From: Tillandsia leiboldiana
Taxonomy: Eukaryota > Streptophyta > Magnoliopsida > Poales > Bromeliaceae
Direction: 5' to 3'
Length of the DNA stretch: 64,000 nt
Assembly: GCA_029204045.2 (NCBI GenBank)
Contig: CM055076.1
Span: 17,940,715 to 18,004,714, forward strand
Shown: one piece after another, positions 44,373-57,020 of the stretch
Layout of the letters: each line of letters starts with the position of its first letter
Numbering within the stretch: the stretch's first letter is position 1
Made by a program: the position numbers and the translations under genes
Notes under the pieces: generated by a model
The model's database searches: none
The model's input: only the letters and a program-made list of their open reading frames with translations
What the model was told of the DNA's origin: nothing

Positions 44373-45949
44373 GTCAACACAACTACGCATCCTGAGCGTG
44401 ACCCGAGGGGAGCAACCCCAACGAGCTCAAGTATCACATCAGTCTCAACTGTCTCAATAAACGGCACATGCAGGCTATGGTCCACGATCAAACAGATCGG
44501 CAACTCAATGCTCAGAAGTACAACTCGGTCGGAAAAACTCCTCGACTCAACAAGAAAAGCCCAAATCCTCACATGATCTGTTGGAGAACCCTCAACGACT
44601 CAATCTGATAATGCATAACTCATGGCTAAGCCGGGAAACCTCCACGACTCGATCTGCCAGAACCCCAAACTCTCAAGCTAAGTCGGAGGTCCACCTCAAC
44701 GACTAAATCGGAAAAACAAAAATACAATCTAGAGCAATCACCCAATCCCCACAAGGAAGCTCATCTCACATGACACTAGAGCTCAACACACATGCTCTAA
44801 AAATCCACTCGCCCCCCCGGCACGAGTATACAAGTACCCTGAACCTAAGCCATACATTTGGCAACTCATAATTTAAAAACCATCTTTGAAAACCTTGATT
44901 TTCCTTAAAACGGGTTTCTCGATTTTTAAAACGGTTCAGGTGCAATTATAATGCAAACAAAGCATGAAACCTAGTGTCATATAATATCAGGGGTCTACTA
45001 AAAATGATCCGGGATTCCAATAAATTTTACAGAAAATTCCAGGCAACTATCAGATTTAAAACAGTGAAAAACAGCACAAAACATGATCAAAATGCACTCA
45101 GGAGCATTAAAGGACATTCCATAAATTTTGGAGAAATTCCAACCCACCTAGTACGCTTTCTGCAGGCAATTTCTGAAGTCGGTGAAGTGCCGGAACCTCG
45201 GCTGACGAAATCTCGATAATCGTGCCGCAAATTCAAGAAAATCCTCGGAAGCTCCAAATAAAATTCTTGAGTCCTCCACCAATAATCCGGCGTACTCTGA
45301 TCACTCCCCAACCAACACATAGCAACTACAAGGCTCAAACACACCACAACACCAACCTCAAGGTCCCCAGCCAATCTGCTCCCAAGGAGTCTCCAACAGC
45401 ATAGTTAAAGCATCAATTTCACATTAATTAATAAAGGTTCACTATCACAAAACACTTAATTCTATATACACTCTATAGCTGCCAACACACAGCCGACACA
45501 CTTCACTCAACCATGCTCTGATGAAATTCCAAAAAATCACAACCACACCCACTTCACACACACACTGCCCAAGCTCCAGCACAACATACAATCCACAACA
45601 TAAGTTCCATGCACACAGTACACAAGTCCCACACACAGCCTTGCAGCACAAGCTGCAACCACAAAAATGCAAGGAAAAAGGGAGGAAAACCACAACACAC
45701 TCCCACAGCCCTCGCTCGGGAAAAACTGTACACCGCGCACTCGAACCGGGCTTCGCATGGCGCCACGCTGAAGTCCGGCATAAATGACGCCGACCTGAGA
45801 GAAAAAGGGGAAAAACGCGTCAAACTCGGTCCACAAAGAGCCCTCGCGACACACGGCAACCCACCGCATCGGCGTGCGCGCACACAGCCCACCGGCACCG
45901 CCCCAGCTCGCACGCCGGTCGCATGCAGCAGTCGCATCAACAGCACGCT

Positions 45950-46290
45950 GTTGACGTTGGCCGCGCGGCGCCTGGGCCCGCCGCGCGGTGCCCCGGCCTG
46001 CTACGCCCGCGCGCTGCTGCCAGCCGCGCGGCGCCCCCGCGCCGCCCGCGCGGCGCCCGCACGGCGCCCGCGCGCAGTCCGCGCGGCGCCCGCGCGCTGT
46101 TGCCAGCCGGGCGGCGCCCGCGCGCTGGGGCTAGCCGCGCGGAGCCCGCGCGCTGCGCGCTACCCGCGCAGTGCCGTAGCGCGCCCGCCCGCTGCGTGCG
46201 TTGCTGCAGTGCCCCCTGCTGCGCCCGCAGCTGCGCACCAGCGCCATCCGTGCGGGCGCCATTGCGCGCCCGCGCGGCACCCAGTTGCGG
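45950..46290 (-). repeat. Extremely GC-rich degenerate repeat in D2 LTR
   Basis: The stretch is built of variants of CCGCGCGGCGCCCGCGCGC. It lies in the transcribed part of the LTR. Long open frames on both strands here reflect absence of A/T-rich stop codons. Confidence 0.7.
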
Positions 46291-46803
46291 CTCAACAAAC
46301 GTAGACAGCCCAACCACCAACAACTCCAACCCAACCAAAAACCCACTCAAAACTCAAATCCATATAAGAAATGGAATATCCAAGCTCTCTACAAAAACTG
46401 TACAAACCTCGTTGGAGCTCGACGCGCGCGCGCTCCAAGCACAGACCACAAACACCACCACCCTTCACCTTCATTTCCCTTCTTTTTCTTTTTCTAGCTC
46501 ATCTTCTTCTTCCTTCTTTTCCTTTCTTTTCTCTTCTTTCTCTCTTCCTCTGCTTTCTTCTCAATCCTCTATTTTATGCAGGGAGAAGAAGAGGGTGACG
46601 TGGCGGGGCTAATTAAGTGGTGGCTTAATTAAGTGACGGTGCAAAACAGCTGTAGCAAGATAATTTAATCCCCAAGCTCAATTAAATAAAAATCTAATCC
46701 CCTTTTCAAATTTTTCTTAATTCCTTCACTCTTTCTTTTCTTGCATCTTCACATACCAAATTTCCGATATTAATTAATTAATTAATTAAATAATCCAAAT
46801 TAA

Positions 46804-47045
46804 GCCAACTCCAACTCACTTTTTGCCCTCGGGACCTCCGCATCAGTCCGAAACCTCCCGAACCCCGCTGTAATCTGAAAATACACATTCTCAAAGCTTT
46901 TCCTCCTCAAAAAGCTCAACCGCGGAGCCGGTGTGCTCAAACCAAAAACCGGCTCCAAAATTACCGACTCCAACTCACTTTTTGCCTCCGGGTTCTCCGC
47001 GTCAGTCCGGAACCTCCCGAACTCCGCTGTAATATAAAAATACAC
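46804..47045 (-). repeat. About 161-bp duplicated block in D2 U3
   Basis: Blocks with CCAACTCACTTTTTGCC and CTCCCGAACCCCGCTGTAAT start near 46804 and 46966. The D2 fragment at 52914-53410 has the same pair at similar spacing. Confidence 0.75.
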
Positions 47046-47348
47046 CTGTTCCAAGTGTACCCGAATTTCCTACACTCCACTGTGAAGTCGGTATATCCCC
47101 AAATCCAGTCCTCAATCGGCGCACAATGCCCAGAAAAACCCCGAATCAAGCTTGGGCTTCCGCGTTGATCCGAATCAACCCGACATCAACTCTAAACACA
47201 CAAGCAACATGCCCGAGGCAATTCCTCCGCACCACGCCATCTTGCGAGGTCGGCGCGCCATCCGAAAGCCCGGTATTCTACACATGCCCAATTGGCGGGT
47301 CTGTTGGTGTGCCCGAACCGACCAAATTAGCTATCTCAGGGTATGACA

Positions 47349-48505
47349 TTCCCCTTCCTCTCACCCTTCATTCTCACTCTCACACTCACTCCTCTCTCTT
47401 CTCTTTCTCTCTAGAACACAAGAGAGGAAGGCCTAGCTCTTGGAGATATTGAGGTTTGATCTCTTGGGAGGATAGGAGTTGGTGGAAAACTTCAAGAGGA
47501 AGCTCTCGGAGGAGGAAGGACCTTCCTTCCCCACATTTTGCTTTCTTCAAGAGAAATGTGCGTTGGGAAAGGATTTTGGTTTTTAGGGGTTTAAATGAGA
47601 ATTTTTTGGTTTCTAATGTATGGTTTCTCCTTTGGATTCAAGAGTTCAAATCCATCTCACTGATGAAGAAGGTGATCTCTTTCTTGCTCCGATGTTTCTT
47701 TGAATTAGAAGCATGTTTAGTGAGAATATTAAGAGGTTAAAGATGATTTCTTGCATGTGAGGTAAATTAGGAGTTTCACCCTTATTTAGGAAAATGGGAG
47801 AAAGGGAATGCATGCATGAAAAGAAAATGGGAACATAGGTAAAGGTTTAAATATGTGGCACCTAACCGAGATAAAACCTAAGGTAAAACATAGAGATATA
47901 TGCACTCTAGATTAAATGGAAACTAGTGAACAAGTTTGTGCTTGTTGGGCATGCGTTATTACCCTAGAAGTCATTGAACTTAGAGTGTCATGATGAGTTA
48001 TGTTGTGACCTTCCGAACGTGTCAATGGGAGTGCCGATCACTCTCGAGTTGCATTGGGAGGGCCGATCACCCTCAACTCATATTATGCATCGGACTGCCG
48101 ATCACCCTCCACTCTGCATGTGGTACTTGGAGGGGCGATCTCCCTTGACTCCTAGTTCTTACCAATTGGAGAGTAGTACGATCTCCCTCGGCTCTCCATT
48201 AGGTGTGTGTGCTTACCGCTTAGAGAGTAGTATGATCACCCTTTGCTCTCCATGAGGTGTGTGTGTCAACAGATCGGTGAGTAGTATGATCTCCCTCGGC
48301 TCACCATGAGGTTTAGAGAGGTGTATAACTAATCAATTAGATAGTTAGGGATATGTAGTACGGGGTAAACCATAGCAAGTGGAATAGTAGCATGTTGGAA
48401 ATGAGGCATGTACATCCCACTGGGAACTATTCGTAGTTCTCACTCCCTATGGTTTACTTCTTTTCAGATCCAAGTGTCGTCGGTGAAGCATGCGACCGTG
48501 GCAAG
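47349..48505 (+). mobile_element. C-like LTR fragment
   Basis: It begins at the end of the C LTR with a pyrimidine-rich leader, contains short repeated blocks of GGAGnGnCGATC...CCCTC (48010-48310) and ends ...GACCGTGGCAAG, matching the C LTR near 14190-14235. It is then interrupted by a reverse LTR. No coding domain was seen. Confidence 0.55.
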
Positions 48506-50520
48506 TGTCATGGCCCGAGACCGCCAATTTTGCCAATTCAAGCATGCGAACAGACCCACCGAATGGGTAGAAACTTCCCTACTCGAACGAAGCTGTGAAA
48601 GAATCCAACATGTACAAGTTTTTCACGAAATAGATAAACAAAGCATCAGAGTTAACAACTCACATCTAAGCCATATAACTGAACTTTAATTTAAAGTTTA
48701 CACTCAATCTCCAAAATATTATTTATTTTCATTATTTTACAAAATGGTGCTTTCTAGACCTCTAACTTAGTCTATCTACTCTGCGACATATTTGTCGCGA
48801 GCTCGTGCCTCATCGGCGATACCTGGATCTAAAAAGCGGAAGACCACAACGGGGTGAGAACTACAAATAAGTTCCTAGTGGGTGCAAACACAGAACGTGG
48901 TAATTTGCTCTCACTCAGTCCAAAGAAGGTATTAGTAGATTGTTTGCTAACAACATAATATCTACTATGAAATTACAATAATTGAAAATACAACTACAAT
49001 GACTCAATTTAAACAATATGTCACTAGATCAATGTCCATATGTTTACCAAATTTACCACTGTGCTATATGTCATAGTTCTACCTTTCAATTCACCTCAAC
49101 CTAATTTAACCCACTTGCTAGTTGGTTCCACTTTCTTACATACCACTCAAGTGCACAATCTTTATGCCACATGTCACGAACTATCTATTGATTGGTTCCA
49201 TACCTCAATACACCTCATGGAGATCCTAGAATGTTAGAGCTACTCTCCAATTGGTAGGCCCTCGATGTCGAAGGGATGATCAACATCGCCGCGCCCACTA
49301 GTCACTTGGAGTCGAAGGGGATCGCCATCACCAATCACTACATAGCGATTCGAACTATGATCGCCATCACCGGGCACTGCCTGCGGAGTCTAATGTGATC
49401 GACATCTCTCTAGGAGTAGTGGTCTGATCAACATTTCCCACCACTATCACATTGGGAGTCGAAGCCTAATCGACATCTCCCACTTGACCATTTTGGAATG
49501 TAGCGACTTTGGTCAGTCTCACCCTAAGTTCCTTGAATTATAGGGTTTCACCATTCTCAACACATACACAATTGCCCTCTAGTTGAATTTAGACTAGAGC
49601 TCATATACCAATAAGTTTCACCTTAAATTCCAACTTAGGTTTAATGCCACACTTTACTTAACCCCTTTCAAGGTTCACATGGCTACATACACACGCATGC
49701 ACCTTCTCTTGTATTCTAGTTTATATTTACCCTAGAGTTCACATGTCGCTATTTTCACCTTAGATTTTTAACTAAGTTCAAATGCAACTCATTTAATGTA
49801 TATTCAAAATTCTCATTTAGACTAAATGTCTCGTGTGCATGCCCATTATTTTCCTCTTAACTGATAAAAATTCTATTTTCACTTTGGTTCAATACACATG
49901 AACCATCTTGATTTACTTGATGTCCTAGCATGTAACTAAATCAACTTTATCTTACGTTTTACTCATATATACAATATATGCATGCAAATCAAAGATGCCT
50001 TAGACAAAGGAAATATCAAACAATTTCTTGTAGTCACTTGCAATTAGGTTCCCGACAACGATTCGGCGCCCTTCCAAGACTTACAAACGAAAACAAACAA
50101 AATTGGTTTGTTTCCTTCAATCGGATGCCATAGCCTTACTGTAGTACAAATAAATGTTGCCCCTTATGTTTCTCTAACCTTCAATTAGAGATTTGAGAGA
50201 TCAATTAGGTTCAAAACTCTGTAGGTAAAAAAACTCCAAACCCTTACCGTAGGTTTTATTTCCTCAAGAACAACCTGAAATCTATGGTAGATCCATGATT
50301 AAACCCGGGTAGATTATGTAGGGTTTCCCAAAAGCGCAATTACGTCCCGACAAGGATTCAGCGCCCTTCCGAGACTTACGAACGAAAACGCCCAAAATTT
50401 TTTTGTTTCCTTCAATCGGATGCCATAGCCTTGCTGTAGTCCAAATAAAAGTTGCTCCTTGTGTTTTTCTAACCTTCAATTAGAGATTTGAGAGATCAAT
50501 TAGGTTCAAAACTCTCTAGG
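48506..50520 (-). mobile_element. C-like LTR fragment, reverse
   Basis: It starts with TGTCATGGCCCGAGACC (reverse LTR end), and the minus strand has the block TAGTTCTCACCCCGTTGTGG seen in C-type LTRs. The 5 bp before it, GCAAG, may be its target site. The far end was lost where the B LTR begins at 50521. The last 480 bp are a tandem duplication. Confidence 0.6.
50041..50520. repeat. Tandem duplication, about 185-bp units 297 bp apart
   Basis: 50041-50222 and 50336-50520 share CAATCGGATGCCATAGCC and GAGATTTGAGAGATCAATTA with small changes. The second unit ends exactly where the B LTR starts. Confidence 0.85.
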
Positions 50521-52900
50521 TGTAGTACACTGAACTTTAGCAAATTGCGAAGTTCGAGTGTGTGAAGAGTTGAATGATACCCTTCGGATGTTTTTGTAAG
50601 CTTCCGGAAGGTTCTAGAAGGTTTCCGGAGAGTTTGGTCGCAAATCAGAAATTTTTGAAAAATTTGAAAATTTGAGGTTTTGGCTTCGAGGTCCGAACTG
50701 TCCGGCGCGAATCTAGGAAATTCCACCTTCGGGGTTCGGACCGTTTTGGGGCAGTCCGGACCGTTTTGGTCTGGACAGCCCAGTAAGAAATGTAATTACA
50801 TTTCTTGCAGGTGGCTTTTGGGATTTTGTTACGTTCGGGTTTTTAACCCTCTTCTTCCTCTCTTTTCCTCTCATTTGGAGAGTGCAAGAGAGAGTGTTAG
50901 AGAGAGAGAGAGGGAGAGCTCTTCTTGGATTTCCTTCTCCAACACATCTCTCTACTTGGGTTCTTCTTCAACCTTCTCTTATCCACCATTGGAGCTTGCT
51001 TCAAGAGCTTGAAGGAAGGCAAGGGCTTGAAGAAGAAGGAAGTTTGAAGCCCTAATTCCTATCCTTTGCATTTCAAGGTGGGATTTGAGCCAAAAAGAGG
51101 TTTGGAACACTTCCTTTCCCTTTTCTTTTGGGATTTTTGTAGGAAAACCTAGTTTTTGGGAAAACTAGGATTTTTTTGGGGCTTTTAGATTTCTAGCTTT
51201 CGGAGTGGAATTCATGGGGGTAGAACATTCTTGTAGGTTAGTTTTGAAGCTTTTCTTGTTTAGATTTCAAGATTTAGCAAGATTTCTCAACCTAAGGTAT
51301 TTTCCACCTATTTTCTTTATGATTTTTATGGAATTTTGTGATGTTTTAACCCATTGGAAACTTCTCTTAGGGCATAAGAGGAAGTGTGGGTATCTTGGTT
51401 GGGATCCTTCACAAGGATTCAGCAACTATCCGGTGGGTTTGACCTCACCAAAATGGGTGAACTCCCCCTATGTCTTCTATAGATTTTTAGGGCATCATTG
51501 TTATATTAAACAGGCATCGTTTGATTTATCATGATTTATGATTATGCATTTGAACCCCTTCATGTGTAGAAAATTTCATACTCTAGGTAGTAGAGGTAAA
51601 CATTGTATGTGCATGGGCACTTTAAGAGGGGTTTGAATAGGAATAATCGTGAACTTAAGCTTTTGGATATGAATAGAGAATAACTATACCTGTTATAGAA
51701 TTATTGGGACATGTTATGCCCATGATCATATATAAATGGACATTATGGCATTAGTGCCATCTATTGTAGTGAGATACAAGTAGAAAACTTCTAAACTTGT
51801 ACAATCAAAATGAAATAGTGAGATTCCATGTTTGAGACATGAGGACAACTTGTAAATGTTCTACTCTTTCATTTTGCAAGATAATGCTAATATTGTATAT
51901 GAAACATTGACACTTGAGATACTATACCCCGACCAAAAGGTCGATGATGCTATTCCGTGTTTTAGACATGATGATTGCTATTCTGTCTTTTAGACACGAT
52001 GATCGAGACTTGCTTGCTTGCCGTTTGTGCTCATTCGCACATGCTTGGTAGGGTCGCTCCCTCCAAGCTGGCACTCCGGAGTTGGCCATTTGCGACATCA
52101 TGATCGCCGTGCGGGATTGGATAGGCATAGCTTCGTGGGGGGGTGCCACCACGGGACCATGAGGCGTGGCTCAAGCTTAGACTCAAAGAAAATCTTCAAG
52201 AGAAAATGATTAAGTTAACTAAACTTGACATTGAATATCACATAGATGATACATTCATGGTAGTTGGAGATACATGATAGCAAACTTGACATTGGACACC
52301 ACATAAATGATACTACTCATTGTAGTTGGACATTATGATAACATGATAGAATCATATCATCATCACTTTGTACATGAGAATAGAGGCATGATAGTAGTAG
52401 AGTACTTTACTTTACTTCAGTTGTTTATTATCTGCATTTTATTTCAGCAGTTATACTATCTTATGCCTCAGTTGACCTGGTGGTGCATTTCGCTTCTCTC
52501 GGTGGCTTACCCACTGGGAACTATTGTCTAATAGTTCTCACCCCATTTGGGTTGTTGTTTTTCAGAGCCATCCGCAGCGGGAGGGGCTCGGGATCGTGGC
52601 AAGGGGTCGTCGCATAGCTAGCTTGTCCTCGTCGCGCCACTCGAGGTGGTTACAGGGCACCTTTCCTTTTGTTTTTGTGGGAGAGGTGTGGGTGTATTTT
52701 TGTATAGAGACCACCATGTATTTTGATAGGTTGCACTTGAGAGGACCACTTTTGTATTTTGGATTTTAACTTCTTTGTATGATAGTCGTTATCTACTCTT
52801 CTCTTTTATGCATAGTTTAGTTGTGTTGTGCTCTGATTACTAGTTGGTTGTGTATATTGCTTCCCTTCAATTTTGTTGTTGTAGACGCCTTCTGTGTACC
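50521..52900 (+). mobile_element. Family B LTR, nearly complete
   Basis: It starts TGTAGTACACTGAAC and follows the B LTR to TGTGTACC at 52900, where a run of 13 G replaces the last part of U5. U3 carries variant palindromes (GGTTCGGACC at 50733, AGTCCGGACC at 50753, starts 20 bp apart). The site before it is CTAGG; no matching copy follows. Confidence 0.85.
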
Positions 52901-52913
52901 GGGGGGGGGGGGG
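52901..52913 (+). repeat. Run of 13 G at a chimeric junction
   Basis: B LTRs have six or seven G here. The run is longer at the point where B sequence switches to a D2 LTR start. Confidence 0.9.
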
Positions 52914-53410
52914 TGTAGAGTACCGGGACTTCGGATAGTGTACCGACCTCGCAAGATGGCGTGGTGCGGAGGAAGTGCTTTGGACGTGTTCCAAATATGT
53001 TTACAGATGAGTTCGGGTTGATTCGGATCAACGCGGAAGCCCAAGCTTGAATCGGAATTTTCCGGGCATTGTGCGCCGTTAGCGGGCTGATTTTGTTAGA
53101 GTACCGACTCCGCCGTTGTGCACAGAAAAAAATCGGGAAATGTTTGGAACAAGTGTATTTTCAGATTACAGCGGAGTTTGGGAGGTTCCGGATTGATGCG
53201 GAGGCCCCGAAGGCAAAAAGTGAGTTGGAGTTGGCAGTTATGGGAGCCGGTTTTTGGATTGAGCACATCTACTCTACGGTTGAGCTTTTTGAGTGGGGAA
53301 AGCTATGGACATGTGTATTTTCATATTACAGCGGAGTTCGGGAGGTTCCGGACTGATGCGGAGGCCCCGAGGGCAAAAAGTTAGTGGGAGTTGGCTTAAT
53401 TTGGCTTAAT
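52914..53410 (+). mobile_element. Family D2 LTR 5' fragment
   Basis: It starts TGTAGAGTACCGGGACTTCG and matches the U3 of the D2 solo LTR (reverse complement of 46800-47282), including the duplicated 161-bp block. It ends in TTGGCTTAATTT, where B LTR sequence restarts. Confidence 0.82.
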
Positions 53411-54848
53411 TTGCATTTGAACCCCTTCATGTGTAGAAAATTTCATACTCTAGGTAGTAGAGGTAAACATTGTATGTGCATGGGCAATTTAAGAGGGGTT
53501 TGTATAGGAATTTTCGTGAACTTAAGCTTTTGGATATGAATAGAGAATAACTATACCTGTTATAGAATTATTGGGACATTTTATGCACATGATCATATAT
53601 AAATGGACATTATGACATTAGTGCCATCTAGTGTAGTGAGATACAAGTAGAAAAGTACTAAACTTGTACAATCAAGATGAAATAGTGAGATTCCATGTTT
53701 GAGACATGAGGACAACTTGTAAATGTTCTACTCTTTCATTATGCAAGATAATGCTAATATTGTACATGAAACATTGACACTTGAGATACTATAACCCGAC
53801 CTAAAGGTCGATGATGCTATTCCGTGTTTTAGACATGATGATTGCTATTCCGTGTTTTAGACACGATGATCGATACTTGCTTGCTTGCCGTTGTGCTCAT
53901 TCGCACATGCTTGGTAGGGTCGCTCCCTCCAAGCCGGCACTCCGGAGTTGGCCATTTGCGACATCATGATCGCCGTGCGGGATTGGGTACCGATTGGGAC
54001 GCCGTTGGAAAGGCACACTCAGTGGGGAGGTGCCACCACGGGACCATGAGGCGTGGCTCAAGCTTAGACTCAAAGAAAGTCTTCAAGAGAAAATGATTAA
54101 GTTAACTAAACTTGACATTGAATATCACATAGATGATACATTCATGGTAGTTGGACATACATGATAGCAAACTTGACATTGGACACCACATAAATGATAC
54201 TACTCATTGTAGTTGTACATTATGATAACATGATAGATTCATATCATCATCACTTTGTACATGAGCATAGAGGCATGATAGTAGTAGATTCAGCTGTTTA
54301 TTATCTGCATTTTATTTCAGCAATTATACTATCTTATGCCTCAGTTGACCTAGTGGTGTATTTCGCTTCTCTCGACGGCTTACCCACTGGGAACTATTGT
54401 CTAATTGTTCTCACCCCATTTGGGTTGTTGTTTTTCAGAGCCATCCGCAGCGGGAGGGGCTCGGGATCGTGGCAAGGGGTCGTCGCATAGCTAGCTTGTC
54501 CCCGTCGCACCACTCGAGGTGGTTACAGGGCACCTTTCCTTTTGTTTTACTGGGAGAGGTGTGGGTGTACTTGTGTATAGAGACCACCCATGTTTTTTGA
54601 TAGGTTGCACTTGAGAGGACCACTTATGTATTTTGGATTTTAACTTCTTTGTATGATAGTCGTTACCTACTCTTCTCTTTTATGCATAATTTAGTTGTGT
54701 TGTGCTCTGATTACTAGTAGGTTGTGTATATTGCTTCCCTTCAATTTTGTTGTTGTAGACGCCTTGTGTGTACCGGGGGGGTACCTTGTGCACACGGCGG
54801 GTCTGTGCACTTGCCGGGTAAGCTTCCGCTGGGGCCCGGGGCGTCACA
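53411..54848 (+). mobile_element. Family B LTR, 3' part
   Basis: It starts at GCATTTGAACCCC and corresponds to 51546 onward of the neighbouring LTR with a few percent differences, so the two B pieces overlap and come from different LTRs. It ends GGGGCGTCACA (usual GTGACA). No primer site follows. Confidence 0.85.
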
Positions 54849-55166
54849 AGCACCCTATTATATGTTGCATGTTTAACCAGACTAGTAGAGAACCTTCACT
54901 TTGGCTAGGTTCTTTTATGCTTTAGACATCCCACACTTTGCATCTTTTCCTGGACATACATTTTCCTCACCCCTCTCTGCGTGAGGACAAAAAGTACTTT
55001 TTTTTTAGAAAATCATCAATATTTAATGAAACCCAATTTTTATACAGTTTAGTTCTTAAGAAAATTAGTTAAAAACGGTTTTATTTTCCCAAGTCCCGAA
55101 GGACTAGTGCCTTCGCCCTAATCAAATGAGAACGGGTTCTGGTGCTCCTCGAAGCTTGAAAAGAAA
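54849..55166. other. Host segment left of D solo LTR
   Basis: 54849-54935 matches the reverse complement of about 58265-58360, across the inserted solo LTR. 55103-55150 resembles 8887-8935 of the D internal region. No gene was seen; this is probably older retroelement sequence. Confidence 0.5.
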
Positions 55167-55367
55167 TGTAGAGTACCGGGGCTTCGTGTAGTGCACCAAC
55201 TTCGCAAGATAGCGTGGTGCGGTGAAATCGCCCGCAGCAGGTTCAGAATATGTTTACGCTCGAGTTCGGGATGATTCGGATCGACGCGGGAGCCTTTGGA
55301 TTGAAAAGTGAGTTGACGGCGTCGAAATTGGAAGCCCCAGCTTGATTCAGCAATTTCGGGGCATTGC

Positions 55368-55629
55368 GTACCGGAACGCAGGTATGGGTACCGGAACGAA
55401 TTACCTTGGAGAGAAAACCGACAGTGGATCTCGGTTTGGGAAGCTGTGGATTTTTCTTAGTCCCTGGGTACCGGTACTGGGCAGTGCGTACCGGTACTCC
55501 AGTTCCCTTTTGGCTTGGGTACCGGAACGCCAAGGAAGGTACCGGTACTCAATGATGGACTGATCAGAGTTGGCCTTCGGAGTTGAGTTTTGTGCTTGGG
55601 TACTGGTACGGGGACCTGAGTAACAGTAC
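55368..55629 (+). promoter_or_regulatory. Four palindrome pairs, 20-bp pitch
   Basis: GTACCGGTAC or variants start at 55368/55388, 55468/55488, 55519/55539 and 55600/55620. The last pair is weakest (GTACTGGTAC, GTAACAGTAC). Distances between pairs (100, 51, 81) match the other D LTR (98, 51, 82). Confidence 0.72.
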
Positions 55630-55740
55630 TCAGCCTCCAGAACTTGGGGGCAGTGAGGTAATTTCCTGTTTTGAGTGAGGGCAAATGGGTAACTTCCCCT
55701 CCCAACCACCCTCTGCGCAGCATTAACTCCCTCTTCCCTT

Positions 55741-55748
55741 TATAAGAT
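55741..55748 (+). promoter_or_regulatory. TATA box of D solo LTR
   Basis: TATAAGAT lies about 110 bp after the last palindrome and just before an AG-rich leader. Confidence 0.6.
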
Positions 55749-56826
55749 GACCCCTCCTCCTCCTCTCTTCTCAGCTGGAACCAGGGAAGGAAAAGAAAGT
55801 GACAAAGAACGAGAGGAAGAAGGAGAGAAAGAAGGAGATTGAGAGTGAGAGAGAGGGAGATGGCTGTGAGTTCTTGGTCGGTTCTCTTCGCGCCGAAGCA
55901 GCGGATATCGATCCTGAGCACGGGAGTAAGCTTGTCCTGTTGAAGAAAGCCCGGTTGGAGCTTGCGCGCACGAGAAGCAACAGTAGAGGTGAGTATTCTG
56001 CTGTTCCGAGATTTCGGATTTTTCGTGGATTTTGGACTTTTGGACTAAGGTTTGGATTTTGAGCTGGGAATGGATTTTTTTCCATCTTTTTCTTCTTCCC
56101 TGTGTTGAGTAGAGCAGCAGAGTGTTGCGCGTGCCGCGGAGGAACATGCGTGGCAGCCCTGCGCACTGTCCAGAGCCGCGGAGGAGCGTGGGCTGAGTAT
56201 GCAGTGAGCATGGTGGCGTTGATTGGGATGTTGACCTGTGCATAGAGGGTCCTTGTCAGAGGCTGTGGGTGTGAGACGAGAGCTCCTGGAGGATTTGCTG
56301 GACGCGTGGCAGAGGCGCGCGCGACCGGGGTGCCGAAGTGCTGTTTCGGCGGATTTTCGGCAGTGAGTGACTCGGCGTTTCACCGATTTCAACGTAGCCT
56401 GTGGATAGCCATCCAGGTGGGTTGAAAATTCTTCCAAACTTTGTGGAATGCCTTCTAATGCTAATATATAGCATGTCTAGCTTATCTGTTATTATAACTG
56501 GTAAATCTGATAGTTGCCTAGAAAATTACAGAATGTTAACCTTGAGCCCCAGATATTTTTAGCATGATCTACAGATGATTTGACACTAGACTACACATTT
56601 TCTTGTCATTCGGGTTGCATCTGGACATTCATAAAAATTTCTGAAATTAGTTTTAAGTTAAAAGTCCTATTTTGAATTATTTTAAAATATTGAGAGCATT
56701 ATGGGTGGTCCGGGTAGCTCGGGATGCATGTATCCTTGTGCCAGGGGGCCGAGTGGATTTTAGAGCTCTGTGGGATGAGTTTCTAGTGTCATGAGAGATT
56801 GAGCATTTGTTTCACTTCAGGGGCGG

Positions 56827-57020
56827 AAGCTACGGGTGACTGTGCCTGCAGCCTGTTCTTGTTTGATTTGGGTTGTAGGCGTCAGTCTTTCGGAATTTCT
56901 GGGCCTTCTATGTGAGAGATTAAGGACTGATTCCGTTGTTGGGTCGAAAGCTACGGGCGGCTGTGCCTGCAGCCTGTTCTTGTTTGATTTGGGTTGTAGG
57001 TGTCAGTCCTTCGGAATATT
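56827..57020 (+). repeat. 120-bp tandem repeat, two units
   Basis: Two units carry GCTACGGG, TGTGCCTGCAGCCTGTTCTT and GATTTGGGTTGTAGG. The reverse D LTR has nearly three. Confidence 0.82.

Larger units (their letters stand above)
43381..47282 (-). mobile_element. Family D2 solo LTR, 3902 bp, reverse
   Basis: It runs from TGTCACGCCCCGGGGTCG (left) to GGTATTCTACA (right), flanked by CATGC at 43376-43380 and 47283-47287. The empty site TCATGCCCAATTGGCG is present in the 5' LTR of C (14490). The left third resembles family D LTRs, but U3 differs. A possible TATA (CATAAAATAG on the minus strand, 46570-46579) precedes a pyrimidine/GC-rich leader. No internal region, hence solo. Confidence 0.93.
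42344..47348 (+). mobile_element. Element C 3' LTR, split by D2 solo LTR
   Basis: Sequence from 42790 to 43380 and 47283 to 47348 matches the 5' LTR part at 13931-14560, ending GGGTATGACA (usual GCGTGACA). 42344-42789 has no partner in the truncated 5' LTR; it includes a short repeat of TTGGTGTCCTTGG (42350 and 42434). The left edge is a deletion junction, not a proven LTR start. Confidence 0.75.

Noticed and set aside
45609..46612. Open frames of about 230 codons on the plus strand and 137 on the minus strand
   Set aside because: They lie in extremely GC-rich LTR sequence with Ala/Arg/Pro runs on both strands and no known domain; stop-poor composition explains them.
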